Notes under the pieces: generated by a model | Databases searched by the model: none | What the model saw: the letters and a program-made list of their open reading frames with translations, nothing else | What the model was told of the DNA's origin: nothing | NCBI RefSeq assembly: GCF_028864145.1 | Contig: NZ_JARBHJ010000002.1 | Coordinates: 1 to 64,000, forward strand | Source: Actinotignum schaalii | Lineage (GTDB): Bacteria; Actinomycetota; Actinomycetes; Actinomycetales; Actinomycetaceae | Reading direction: 5' to 3' | DNA length: 64,000 nt | Shown: in pieces, positions 23,801 through 31,025 of the stretch | Layout: each line of letters begins with the position of its first letter | Numbering within the stretch: position 1 is the first letter of the stretch | Translations under genes and position numbers: made by a program

Positions 23801-24382
23801 CATGATTTCCACGAAATAGTTTTCTTTACCGAAGATCTCCTGCATCCGCCCGGCGGCTTCCAGAGCTTCGGCGTGCTGCCCCAGCCGCAGCCGGGTTTGC
23901 ACCTCCCCGGAGGGGCAACCGGCGGTGCCGATGAGACCTTCGTGCAGCTCCTCGAGAAGCTCGATATCCATGCGGGGCCATTTGCCCATCTGGCCTTCCA
24001 GCGAGGCGCGCGAATCAAGCCGGAAAAGGTTATGCATCCCGGTGTTATTGATGGCCAGCAGCGTCATATGGGTATAGGCTCCGCGCGCGGACACATCGTC
24101 GCTGCGCTGCGATTCATCCCCCCACAGCACCCGGTTGCTGGAGTAGCGCGAGGTACCCGGAGTCATATATGCTTCCACCCCGATAATCGGCTTGATACCC
24201 GCGTCCTTACAGGCCCGGTAAAACTCATAGGCGCCGAAGCAGTAGCCGTGATCGGTAATGGCCAGCGCACTTTGATGTTGGGCAACGGCCTGCGCTACCA
24301 ACGGCTTGATTTTCGCGGCCCCGTCCAGCAGGGAGTATTCGGTATGGGTGTGGAGGTGAACGAAATCTGAGGGAGCGGTCAT
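20852..24382 (-). CDS. dnaE: DNA polymerase III alpha subunit
   Basis: The 1176-residue replicative polymerase has an N-terminal PHP domain (FVHLHTHTEYSLLDGAAK). The catalytic core carries PDIDVDFDERRRGEVI near residue 420, with the catalytic aspartates, and GPGRGSGAGSMVAYAL just before it. A helix-hairpin-helix region follows. QFDLF near residue 942 matches a beta-clamp-binding pentapeptide, and an OB fold (VTLAGLVTAVQPRISKKNGK) lies near 1030. Length is normal for DnaE1. The ATG at 24382 is leaderless, with TAGACT seven bases upstream overlapping the stop codon of the preceding GNAT gene. Confidence 0.97.
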   Translation of the reverse strand: MTAPSDFVHLHTHTEYSLLDGAAKIKPLVAQAVAQHQSALAITDHGYCFGAYEFYRACKDAGIKPIIGVEAYMTPGTSRYSSNRVLWGDESQRSDDVSARGAYTHMTLLAINNTGMHNLFRLDSRASLEGQMGKWPRMDIELLEELHEGLIGTAGCPSGEVQTRLRLGQHAEALEAAGRMQEIFGKENYFVEIMDHDNEIERRTRNDLLDLAKKINAPLLATNDSHYVRAEDHSVQDAMLCINSGSTLQDPNRFKFDGHGYHLRSTEEMYRLFGDLPGAMENTLLVAERCNISFTTAAEGANYMPVFPVPAGEDITSWFIKEVERGLHSRYGEHIPDHVRQRANYEVEVIVQMGFPGYFLVVSDYILWAKRNGIRVGPGRGSGAGSMVAYALHITELDPIEHGLLFERFLNPERVSMPDIDVDFDERRRGEVIAYVEDKYGHDKVSQVVTFGTIKTKQALKDASRVLGYPFEMGERLTKALPPSVMGKDIPLSGVFDEKNSRYMEAGEFRDMVSTDVDAKRVFDLAQGIEGLTRQWGVHACAILMSSVPLTDVIPVMKRPADGAVITQFEYPECEDLGILKMDFLGLSNLTTIEDALENIVANNKEPLDIDNVPLDDERTFELLQHADTLGIFQLDGSGMRTLLKQMKPTNFEDISAVSALYRPGPMGMNSHTNYALRKNGLQKIEAIHPELEEILEPILAPTYGLIVYQEQIMQIARTVAGFTMGQADSLRKAMGKKKKDVMDKMYVDFEAGMVAQGFSKDAVKTLWGTMEPFASYAFNKSHSACYGVISYWTAYLKAHYPVEYMAALLTSRKDNKDKMAVYLGEARRMGIRVLVPDVNESLANFSAVGEEIRFGLSAVRNVGAKVVDGIISAREEKGAFTSFQDFLDKVPLEVLNKRSVECLVRAGAFDSMGYTRRALLSKVAEAVDAVVALKKNEAVGQFDLFGGSEIAGGVEVDIPELPEWDKREKLNLERDMLGLYVSDHPLSGMEHILDRAADTTVVRLLDDDAATDGRTVTLAGLVTAVQPRISKKNGKMWATIVLEDMTGSTEINFFPATYQTVAGLLAPDQVAIITARVSDRDGNIQLSAQDMKIPSGDLLPDSPVDVQLAERMCTRDLLGQLSELLQLYPGSAPVRLHIQRPGRTSVVQVGQEFYVKPEARFFSDLKVLLGRNCLV

Positions 24383-24389
24383 GGGGCCT

Positions 24390-24395
24390 AGTCTA
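24390..24395 (-). promoter_or_regulatory. Leaderless -10 box TAGACT for dnaE
   Basis: TAGACT-AGGCCCC-ATG. The first three bases of the box are the TAG stop codon of the GNAT gene. Confidence 0.5.
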
Positions 24396-24848
24396 TCCAG
24401 CGCTCACTATCCGCGCCATTTCCCGGTGCCAGATGCGCGCGTCCAGGAAGGGTTCGCGGGCGGTGAGTTCGTAGCCGAGGGCCCGGTAGAAGCCGATTTT
24501 GTCCTCTTGAGCATCGAGGACAATGCGCACCTGCCCGGCGTGTCCGAATTCGCGCAGCGCGATCTGGGCCGCGGCCTCACAGGCGACACGGCCCACGCCC
24601 AGCCCGCGGGCGCAGTGGCGTACGCACACCCGCCCCAGGTGTACAACGCCCTCATCGGTTGCGTATACCCGCGCGGTTCCGAGTGCTTCACCCGCTGTGT
24701 TTTCGACGACGACGTGGTGGGCGCGTTCGTCTATATCGTCAAGTTCTTCTTCCAGCAGCACGCCCTGCTCCCCGCAAAAGACTTCGATGCGGAGGGCGCG
24801 CGCCCGCTCCAGATCTCCCTCGCGGCAACGTAGCTGCGCCGTCGTCAT
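24393..24848 (-). CDS. GNAT-family N-acetyltransferase (ElaA-like)
   Basis: The 151-residue GNAT protein shows LRIEVFCGEQGV near residue 20, then the acetyl-CoA-binding region VHLGRVCVRHCARGLGVGR near 77 and a late FYRALGYELT motif. The VFCGEQGV opening is typical of the ElaA-like branch. The acceptor is unknown. The ATG at 24848 overlaps the rluD stop as ATGA, so the two are coupled. The longer upstream reading frame lies inside rluD and is not used. Confidence 0.85.
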   Translation of the reverse strand: MTTAQLRCREGDLERARALRIEVFCGEQGVLLEEELDDIDERAHHVVVENTAGEALGTARVYATDEGVVHLGRVCVRHCARGLGVGRVACEAAAQIALREFGHAGQVRIVLDAQEDKIGFYRALGYELTAREPFLDARIWHREMARIVSAG

Positions 24849-25765
24849 GAAAAAACTCCCGCTCGCATACGTTCGAGCGCGGTGGCGAGATCCGCCGGGT
24901 AGGGAGCCTCGAATTCGCGCCAGCTGCCGTCCGGGTGTTCGAAGCCGAGATGGGTGGCGTGCAGCCACTGGCGGGTCAGACCGAGCGTTTCGCTCAGCCC
25001 CGGATCGGCCCCGTAGGTGGCATCGCCCACGCAGGGGTGGCCGAGGGCCGACATATGCACCCGAATCTGGTGGGTGCGTCCCGTTTCCAGGTGAACCTGG
25101 AGGAGGCTACCTCCGGCCATTGCTTCGAGGGTGTCATAGTGCGTGACGGAATGGCGCCCATCCGCGCGCACCCCCATTTTCCACTGGTGGCGCGGATCGC
25201 GCCCGATAGGGGCATCTACGGTACCGGAAAGCGGGTCGGGATGCCCTTGGACGAGGGCATGATAGATTTTTTCGGGAACGCGCTGACGGAACTCATCCTT
25301 GAGCAGCACGTAGGCGCGTTCGGATTTGGCCACCACCATACACCCGGAGGTTCCCACATCTAAGCGATGCACAATCCCCTTGCGTTCGGCCGGGCCGTAG
25401 GCGGAGAGTTGCACCCCGGCGTTCATAAGAGCGCCCAGGACGTCCGGGCCGGTGAAGTTGAGGGAAGGGTGGGCGGCCAGACCTGCCGGTTTATCCACCA
25501 CCACGAGATCCCCATCCTCGTAGAGGATAGGGATGGTGACATCTCCCCCGCGCGGGGCAACGGTGCGCGGGGTTGGGATATTGATTTCTAGAATGCTCTG
25601 CGCGCGCAGCCGAACTGATTTCGCCACCGGGTTACCGTCCAGGAGCACGTCCCCGGTATCGATCAGGCGCTGTACTTCGGCGCGCGAAAGGCCGGTGAGA
25701 CGCGCGATAGCGGCATCGATGCGTACGTCGTTGAATTCTTCCGTGACCGGATAGGTCCGCCACAT
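24845..25765 (-). CDS. rluD: Pseudouridine synthase, RluA/RluD family
   Basis: The 306-residue enzyme makes pseudouridine in ribosomal (or transfer) RNA. An N-terminal S4 domain (RIDAAIARLTGLSRAEVQRLI) precedes the catalytic domain with the HRLDVGTSGCMVVAKS motif, whose aspartate is catalytic, and the later GRTHQIRVHMSALGHPC motif. It begins one base after the lspA stop (TAG-C-ATG), with GAGGCGAC as ribosome site. The lspA-rluD pair is a common arrangement. The exact target position is not readable from sequence. Confidence 0.93.
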   Translation of the reverse strand: MWRTYPVTEEFNDVRIDAAIARLTGLSRAEVQRLIDTGDVLLDGNPVAKSVRLRAQSILEINIPTPRTVAPRGGDVTIPILYEDGDLVVVDKPAGLAAHPSLNFTGPDVLGALMNAGVQLSAYGPAERKGIVHRLDVGTSGCMVVAKSERAYVLLKDEFRQRVPEKIYHALVQGHPDPLSGTVDAPIGRDPRHQWKMGVRADGRHSVTHYDTLEAMAGGSLLQVHLETGRTHQIRVHMSALGHPCVGDATYGADPGLSETLGLTRQWLHATHLGFEHPDGSWREFEAPYPADLATALERMRAGVFS

Positions 25766-25766
25766 G

Positions 25767-26375
25767 CTAGTCGCCTCGCTCGGGGCTGCCCGGTGCGGGC
25801 ACAGAATCTGATGGACGCACCGCATCTGCCGACCGGGAAACTGGAAGTGCTCCGGTATCCGCAGTGGCGCCAGAATCCGCTGATTCCGAAGCTGCGCCGT
25901 CGTTCATCAAGAATGCTACAGCGATCATAATCACGGCCCCGGCCACCAGCGCAATATCGGCCACGTTCCCTACGAACCAGTCGAAGTAGGCGATGAAATC
26001 GACCACGTGCCCGGCGAAACCGCCCGGTTCGAAGAAGATACGGTCGATGAGGTTACCGGCCGCGCCACCCCACATGAGGGCAAGACCGACACCAATCCAC
26101 CGGTGACGTACCCGCGCCGCGAGGGCGGGGAAAACCGCAAGCACCACAACCAGCGCGATGACGGTGATAACGCGGGTGGAATTTGCCCCCAGAGAGAATG
26201 CTGCACCCGGGTTAAAGACCAGGTTCAGCCCGAGGGCATCCCCCACAATGGCGATACGCTCCGTTTGGCTGAGGTTAGCGATGGCCCACTGCTTCGTGAG
26301 TTGGTCGATGGCCACAACGGCCAGCGCCCCCACGAGGATGAGGAACCACGAGGTGCTTCGCCTCACCATACGCAC
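25767..26375 (-). CDS. lspA: Lipoprotein signal peptidase II
   Basis: The 202-residue protein has four membrane segments and the family motifs LVFNPGAAFSLG, GGAAGNLIDRIFF and VVDFIAYFDWFVGNVADIAL. The last two carry the catalytic aspartates. It trims prolipoproteins such as ZnuA after lipidation. A 40-residue Ser/Ala/Asp-rich tail at the C-terminus is longer than usual. The GTG at 26375 shares one base with the wag31 stop (TAGTG). Confidence 0.94.
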   Translation of the reverse strand: MRMVRRSTSWFLILVGALAVVAIDQLTKQWAIANLSQTERIAIVGDALGLNLVFNPGAAFSLGANSTRVITVIALVVVLAVFPALAARVRHRWIGVGLALMWGGAAGNLIDRIFFEPGGFAGHVVDFIAYFDWFVGNVADIALVAGAVIMIAVAFLMNDGAASESADSGATADTGALPVSRSADAVRPSDSVPAPGSPERGD

Positions 26376-26956
26376 TAGTTACGAGCTTCGGGTTCCTGCG
26401 CGCCAGAATCGACGTTGGCGAGCAGCGTCTCGAGGTAGCTGTGCAGGCGCGTGCGGTAATCGCGCTCGAAGTCACGCAGCTCGGAGATCTTACGCTCCAC
26501 CAAACCGCGTTCCTGCTCCAGCTGGGCCAGGGTGCGGTTGGACTGAGCTTCGGCATCCTCGATGATCTTGGCGCTGCGGGTTTCCGCATCCTGGATCTTC
26601 TGAGCTTTCTCAGTTTCACCGCGGGCCACGAGTTCTTCGTAGGTCTGCTGTGCCATCTGGAGCACGGCAGCCGCCTGTTCCCCAACGGTACCGGTGGGCT
26701 GAGCGAAGGACGCGGTGGTTGTGGCCTGGTCCGGCGCTGCGGGTTCTTCACCCGAACCGTTCTGGAGTTCGGTCACGCGCGCTTCGGCGACGGTGGCGCG
26801 ATTCTCCGCTTCCTGGAGCTGCTTCGACAGATCGACGATGGTTTCGTAGATCGCGTCAAGGAATTCGTCGACCTGTACCTCGTCGTAACCGGTCTCCGCG
26901 GTTTCCGGGCGCTTAAAGCGGACATCCATGACATCCTGTGCCGTGAGCATTGCCAT
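26375..26956 (-). CDS. wag31: DivIVA-domain polar growth / division protein
   Basis: The 193-residue protein begins with a DivIVA N-terminal domain (MLTAQDVMDVRFKRP to YDEVQVDEFLDAI) that binds curved membrane. A low-complexity linker and a long coiled coil rich in Glu, Gln and Arg follow, at about residues 100-180. In actinobacteria Wag31/DivIVA marks the poles and recruits wall synthesis. It sits in the conserved ftsZ-sepF-yggT-divIVA order. The ATG at 26956 follows GAGGTGAGAA. Two nearly identical 19-bp repeats lie upstream. Confidence 0.92.
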   Translation of the reverse strand: MAMLTAQDVMDVRFKRPETAETGYDEVQVDEFLDAIYETIVDLSKQLQEAENRATVAEARVTELQNGSGEEPAAPDQATTTASFAQPTGTVGEQAAAVLQMAQQTYEELVARGETEKAQKIQDAETRSAKIIEDAEAQSNRTLAQLEQERGLVERKISELRDFERDYRTRLHSYLETLLANVDSGAQEPEARN

Positions 26957-26981
26957 TTCTCACCTCAAGTAGTGTAACGAA

Positions 26982-27019
26982 ACTGTGTTAAGAGCACGTG
27001 ACTGTGTTATGAGCACACG
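26982..27019. repeat. Two 19-bp tandem repeats upstream of wag31
   Basis: ACTGTGTTAAGAGCACGTG (26982-27000) is followed directly by ACTGTGTTATGAGCACACG (27001-27019), with three mismatches. They lie 26-63 bases upstream of the wag31 start, next to a possible -10 (TACACT, minus strand, 26971-26976). Phased sites for a regulator are a reasonable guess. Confidence 0.6.
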
Positions 27020-27052
27020 GCTCTCGGATAAAGCCTACCTCATCTGGGCGAA

Positions 27053-27346
27053 CTACGAGACAAAGATACGTAAAATTATCCCGTTGAGGATTTGAAGCAC
27101 GATAAAAACAACGATGAAACCGATGTCAATCGCAATACCTCCGAGCCGCAAGGGCGGGATAATTTTGCGCACCAGATTAAGAATCGGGTCCGTCAGCGCG
27201 TAGACAATATTAACGATAACGAGAAGGGCGCCACTGGGGCGCCAATCACGCGCCGCAATGGTTACTAGATCAATAATCACCCGCGCGAGCAGCACCAAAA
27301 GATAGATGCTGATGAGGGTGGAAAGGATAATTCCAACTACTGCCAT
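27053..27346 (-). CDS. yggT: YggT-family membrane protein
   Basis: The 97-residue protein has two membrane segments (residues 5-25 and 72-93) and the family core DPILNLVRKIIPPLRLGGIAIDIGF. YggT proteins lie beside sepF and divIVA in many Gram-positive bacteria and are thought to assist division or membrane organisation. The mechanism is not settled. The ATG at 27346 shares a base with the sepF stop (TAATG). Confidence 0.92.
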   Translation of the reverse strand: MAVVGIILSTLISIYLLVLLARVIIDLVTIAARDWRPSGALLVIVNIVYALTDPILNLVRKIIPPLRLGGIAIDIGFIVVFIVLQILNGIILRIFVS

Positions 27347-27759
27347 TAGAACGAATCGCGCGACTCCGGGCGCTGGTTTTCCATGCGAACGGTACGCGGG
27401 GTCATGAGCAGGACATCTGCGGAAATCTTATTGAGATCCCCGTGCAGCCCGAAGCAGATCCCGGTGGCGAAGTCAACAATGCGATTACGCGCAATATCGT
27501 CGGCTTCGGCCAGGTTGATAATGACGGGCAGGCCGTCACGGAACTGTTCCGCGAAGCCCCGCACCTCCGTGAAGGAACGCGGTTTCGCGGTGATGATCCG
27601 GGCGATATCCACGGGCTGCTCCACAGCGTGAATTTCGCTGACGGGGCTTTCCGATTCCGCCTCGTAATCATCTTCGTAGTAATCGGCGTCGTCCTGGTAA
27701 TCCAGGTACTCGTCGTCGTTAAGCGTTGCCTTAGAGACAAAACGCTGGAACATTCCCAT
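27346..27759 (-). CDS. sepF: Cell-division protein SepF
   Basis: The 137-residue protein has a short N-terminal amphipathic helix (MGMFQRFVSKA) that can bind membrane, then a very acidic linker rich in Asp, Glu and Tyr (DDEYLDYQDDADYYEDDYE). The SepF fold follows (ITAKPRSFTEVRGFAEQFRDG to DFATGICFGLHGDLNKISAD). In actinobacteria SepF is the main membrane anchor of FtsZ, which matters here because ftsA is missing. I chose the ATG at 27759; a GAAGGG site lies about ten bases before it. It is coupled to yggT. Confidence 0.93.
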   Translation of the reverse strand: MGMFQRFVSKATLNDDEYLDYQDDADYYEDDYEAESESPVSEIHAVEQPVDIARIITAKPRSFTEVRGFAEQFRDGLPVIINLAEADDIARNRIVDFATGICFGLHGDLNKISADVLLMTPRTVRMENQRPESRDSF

Positions 27760-27793
27760 AGCAGCCAACCCTTCTCACTGTTCTCGTTTTACG

Positions 27794-28609
27794 TTAGGCG
27801 ACACGCCCGGCCTTGTCAGCACGGCGCGCCGCGGGCGCGTTACAGTCCACCGCGAGCACTCCAGCAAAACGGCCGGTGCGCGATGCACGGCGGTAGGAAT
27901 AAAAATCGGTATCTTCACGGGTGCACTGAGAACTGACGTGGATCTCACGTACCCCGACGGCGCGTAGCTGAGCGCTGAGCCCGGCCGCGATATCAAGGGA
28001 GGGAGTGCCCCAGGCGGTGCGCCCGGCAGCTTCGGGAACGCTCGCGGCAACGCTGGCCCGAAGTTCCTCGGGCACTTCATAGCAGCGCCCACAAATGGAC
28101 GGGCCAAGGTAGGCGATGAGGTGCTCCGGCCCGAGGGCGCGCGCGGCGGCCGGCCCGATACCGGCCTCCAGTCCACGCCGCCCCACGTGCACGGCAGCCC
28201 CGGCAGGGCGATCACGCGCCACTAGGAGCAAGGGGAGGCAATCGGCCACCATGACTACCGCAGCAGCACCTCTCGGCACCGGTGCGGTGCCCGAGCTACG
28301 CGGAATGTCAATGAGGAGGCCGTCGGTGCCGGGGGCCACGAAGGTACCGGCGGAAGTCAGAACGCCGGCATCTTCAAGGTGGTCCCCGTGCACCTGGTCC
28401 ATATAGACGGGGCGCTGCCCGATGTGCTCTGCCAGAAGAGCCCGGTTACGCTCCACGTCCGCGGGGTCATCCCCCACGTGGTGGGCCACATTGAGGCCCG
28501 CAAAAGGAGCGTGGGATACCCCGCCGGCGCGGGATGTGAATCCCGCCCGGATGCGACCACCGGGCACGGAGATATCCGCTACCCACTCCACCAGAGCGTT
28601 ACGAGTCAT
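27794..28609 (-). CDS. pgeF: PgeF/YfiH-type laccase-domain protein
   Basis: The 271-residue protein belongs to the multicopper-polyphenol-oxidase-like (DUF152) family. Conserved ligands are the His in MDQVHGDH, the Cys in VMVADCLPLLL, the His in AAVHVGRRG and SICGRCYEVPEEL. E. coli YfiH (PgeF) removes L-Ser mis-added to muropeptide precursors, and a wall-editing role fits the dcw neighbourhood. Other members act on purine nucleosides. The ATG at 28609 is preceded by CAGGCAGTA. Confidence 0.88.
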   Translation of the reverse strand: MTRNALVEWVADISVPGGRIRAGFTSRAGGVSHAPFAGLNVAHHVGDDPADVERNRALLAEHIGQRPVYMDQVHGDHLEDAGVLTSAGTFVAPGTDGLLIDIPRSSGTAPVPRGAAAVVMVADCLPLLLVARDRPAGAAVHVGRRGLEAGIGPAAARALGPEHLIAYLGPSICGRCYEVPEELRASVAASVPEAAGRTAWGTPSLDIAAGLSAQLRAVGVREIHVSSQCTREDTDFYSYRRASRTGRFAGVLAVDCNAPAARRADKAGRVA

Positions 28610-28695
28610 TACTGCCTGAGTTTTCCTATGCCCTATGTTTCCCTAGTTCTCGAGCTTTTCCACGGTTTTTCCTAGTTTCCCGCGGTTTCCCTTAG
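28610..28695 (-). repeat. Purine-rich degenerate repeats between ftsZ and pgeF
   Basis: On the minus strand the spacer is built from six or seven copies of a GGGAAAC / GGAAAAC core, many followed by TA, running from the ftsZ stop to the pgeF ribosome site. It has no clear hairpin. It could serve translation restart, RNase processing or simply be expanded sequence. Confidence 0.5.
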
Positions 28696-29903
28696 TTTTC
28701 CTCGAAGAGGAAGGAGGGAATATCCAGATCGGAACGTTGAGGTTCCTCCACCCGCGGCGGAATGGCGCGGTGGGTTCCCGGGCGTTGTGCAGCCGGCTGC
28801 GCTTCGGGCTGGGCCGCCGGATAAGCCGGGCTGGCCACCGGATGGGCCGGGCTCGCCACGGCTTCGACTTCCGGTCCGGGTTCCACCGGGGCCAGATCTT
28901 CGATGGGTTCTACGGCCTCGTGCCCGGCGGGCACGCCATCCATCTGCAAAAGGTGGTCACGTGCCTCGTCGAAGCCCGCGGCAATCACCGTCACGCGCAC
29001 CTCGTCACCAAGGGACTCATCGATAATCTGGCCAACGATAATATTCGCGTTCGGATCCACCGCTTCCTTGACCATCTTGGAAGCGGAGGCGAGCTCCTTC
29101 ATACCGAAGTCCGCGCCGGCCAGGAAGGAAATAAGTACGCCGTGCGCCCCGTCAATTGAGGCTTCCAGCAACGGGGACGAGATGGCGCTTTCGGTGGCGC
29201 GCACCGCTCTATCTTCCCCGGAGGCCGAACCGATACCCATGAGCGCGGTACCCGCGTCCTTCATAATGGCCTTGACGTCCGCGAAGTCGAGATTAACCAG
29301 GCCCGGAATGGTAATAAGATCCGAAATTCCCTTAACGCCCGAGCGCAGCACCTCATCGGCGAGGTGGTAGGCCTCAATAATGGTGAGGTCTTCTTCGGCG
29401 ATCTCCAGGAGGCGATCATTGGGGATAACAATGAGGGTATCCACCGCTTGGCGCAGTTCCGCGATACCCATGGAGGCATTATTAGCGCGCTGGGCACCTT
29501 CAAATTCAAAGGGACGGGTAACGACGCCGACGGTCAGCGCCCCCAGATCCCGAGCCACCTTGGCAACCACGGGGGCGGCACCGGTGCCGGTTCCCCCGCC
29601 TTCACCCGCGGTGACAAACACCATATCCGCACCTTCGAGGGCGCTTTGGATAACTTCCACGTTTTCTTCCGCGGCGCGCTTACCCACCGAGGGATCCGCG
29701 CCCGCACCCAGGCCCTTGGAAACCTCACGGCCAATATCGAGTTTTGTTTCCGCTTCGGATTTCACCAGGGACTGCCCGTCGGTGTTAACGGCAATAAATT
29801 CCACACCGGCAAGTCCGTCTTGAATCATGCGGTCAACAGCGTTGACACCGCCCCCGCCGACCCCGATGACTTTGATATTGGCGGCGTTATTGACTACGGC
29901 CAT
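28692..29903 (-). CDS. ftsZ: Cell-division GTPase FtsZ
   Basis: The 403-residue tubulin-like protein polymerises into the division ring. GTP-binding motifs are [33 protein letters not shown] (tubulin signature near residue 100) and the T7 loop [15 protein letters not shown] near 205. The linker after residue 315 contains Ala/Pro-rich repeats ([27 protein letters not shown]). The tail [13 protein letters not shown] is the conserved C-terminal peptide that binds SepF and other partners. The start at 29903 follows GGGAGGAAAACTC. A 9-bp hairpin lies immediately upstream of that ribosome site. Confidence 0.98.
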   Translation of the reverse strand: MAVVNNAANIKVIGVGGGGVNAVDRMIQDGLAGVEFIAVNTDGQSLVKSEAETKLDIGREVSKGLGAGADPSVGKRAAEENVEVIQSALEGADMVFVTAGEGGGTGTGAAPVVAKVARDLGALTVGVVTRPFEFEGAQRANNASMGIAELRQAVDTLIVIPNDRLLEIAEEDLTIIEAYHLADEVLRSGVKGISDLITIPGLVNLDFADVKAIMKDAGTALMGIGSASGEDRAVRATESAISSPLLEASIDGAHGVLISFLAGADFGMKELASASKMVKEAVDPNANIIVGQIIDESLGDEVRVTVIAAGFDEARDHLLQMDGVPAGHEAVEPIEDLAPVEPGPEVEAVASPAHPVASPAYPAAQPEAQPAAQRPGTHRAIPPRVEEPQRSDLDIPSFLFEEN

Positions 29904-29917
29904 GAGTTTTCCTCCCG

Positions 29918-29943
29918 AACCTCAAGTAAAACTTGAGGTTTTT
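29918..29943 (+). terminator. Hairpin with T-run in the ftsZ leader, reading on the plus strand
   Basis: AACCTCAAG pairs with CTTGAGGTT around a TAAAA loop, and the plus strand continues TTTT. This is a small intrinsic terminator for antisense transcription out of ftsZ. On the minus strand the same stem sits just before the ftsZ ribosome site and could modulate translation. Both roles are inference. Confidence 0.5.
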
Positions 29944-30026
29944 CGTTCCTGACTTCGCGGAAAAGATAGTAGGTGAATGACAACGGTGCAATTCCCCGCG
30001 CTGGTGTGTTGCGAAGTGATCTGCGC

Positions 30027-30131
30027 TACGGTGTGGAAATCCGGTCGAACGGTCCGGTAATCGCTCAGAACGGTGCGGAGATTACGTCGAGCGGTGCGGC
30101 GGTGGTCTGCATCGGTGCGATAACCGGTTCA
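30027..30131 (+). repeat. Five degenerate 21-bp tandem repeats between ftsQ and ftsZ
   Basis: Units start at 30027, 30048, 30069, 30090 and 30111. Each opens with (T/A)(A/G/T)CGGT and keeps an exact 21-base spacing. The 231-base ftsQ-ftsZ spacer must also carry ftsZ promoters. A short plus-strand frame through the repeats gives a seven-residue period, but I do not see a ribosome site for it. Confidence 0.6.
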
Positions 30132-30134
30132 GGA

Positions 30135-31025
30135 TTAATGAACGACGACGGCGGTGGGCTCTGACACGTCGTATACCTGGCCAGGAACGCTAATCACGGT
30201 GGCCAGTGCTGCCGCTTTCAGATCGGAGCGTTGAGCATCGCCCCAGATCACCTTCTGCCCGGAGTTGAGATCGAGTCCGACCCGCCCGCTATCGCTTACC
30301 GATACCCCGGCTACCTGGGCGCGCACATCCTCCTTCAGGCTTGCGAGTACATCGAGGGCGATGCGAATACCCGGACCGTCGTTCCCGTCCTCGGAGCGGG
30401 TGGCAGGCCCAGGTGTGAGGCTTACTCGCGGGAGATTTGCTTCCACCTCGGGGAGAACCGGGAAACTCACGCCGTCCCGGTCCATGGCGGAGCATGTTCC
30501 TTTGTTCACCAGGCAGGCTACCGGCTCGCGCACGGTGAGGGTGACCTCCAGTCCGTGGAGGTAGCTGCGGCGTAGCTGCGCTTCCTTGATAGGTGGAAAT
30601 TGCTCGCTTAGATCGGTGGCAAGAGCTTCGGTATCCAGGCGTGGGAGCGGGATTCCCGAGCGTTCGGCGAGGGCGGCGGTGACGTCTTCCGCGGTCACCG
30701 CCGCGTTCGCGGGGATACCCGAGACGGTAATATCGCTGACCCGCAAGGCCAGGAGCGGGCTAAAGAAAATCACCCAAGCCAGGGCGGCAAGCGCGGCGAG
30801 TACCGCACCAACCACCCCGAGGCGCCGCCAGCGCACCCGGCGTTTCTCAGAAGCTTTTTCTTCGAGGCGCTCGTCCAGGGATACCGTTGTGGTGCTCGCT
30901 AGGTCGGCTAGCGGGGCGTCGCCGTCGTCGTATACCACCGGGGCGGTGGCTGCGGTGGGAACGTAGGTGATCTCCGCCCGCGGATTAATATCGCGTGCGG
31001 AGCGACGCCGGGATGGTTCTTTCAC
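30135..31025 (-). CDS. ftsQ: Cell-division protein FtsQ
   Basis: The 296-residue single-pass protein has a cytoplasmic N-terminal region, then a membrane segment near residues 72-95 (VVGAVLAALAALAWVIFF). An outside POTRA domain follows (LRVSDITVSGIPANAAVTAEDV to YLHGLEVTLTVREP). It links the inner division ring to the septal synthases. The start is GTG at 31025, overlapping the murC stop as GTGA. Confidence 0.93.
   Translation of the reverse strand: MKEPSRRRSARDINPRAEITYVPTAATAPVVYDDGDAPLADLASTTTVSLDERLEEKASEKRRVRWRRLGVVGAVLAALAALAWVIFFSPLLALRVSDITVSGIPANAAVTAEDVTAALAERSGIPLPRLDTEALATDLSEQFPPIKEAQLRRSYLHGLEVTLTVREPVACLVNKGTCSAMDRDGVSFPVLPEVEANLPRVSLTPGPATRSEDGNDGPGIRIALDVLASLKEDVRAQVAGVSVSDSGRVGLDLNSGQKVIWGDAQRSDLKAAALATVISVPGQVYDVSEPTAVVVH

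Noticed and set aside
30027-30131. CRISPR array
   Set aside because: The units are degenerate and contiguous, with no constant repeat separated by unique spacers and no cas genes.
29973-30164. Small plus-strand gene with a seven-residue repeat between ftsQ and ftsZ
   Set aside because: No ribosome site or leaderless box at its start. The periodicity follows from the 21-bp DNA repeats, so it was kept only as a repeat feature.
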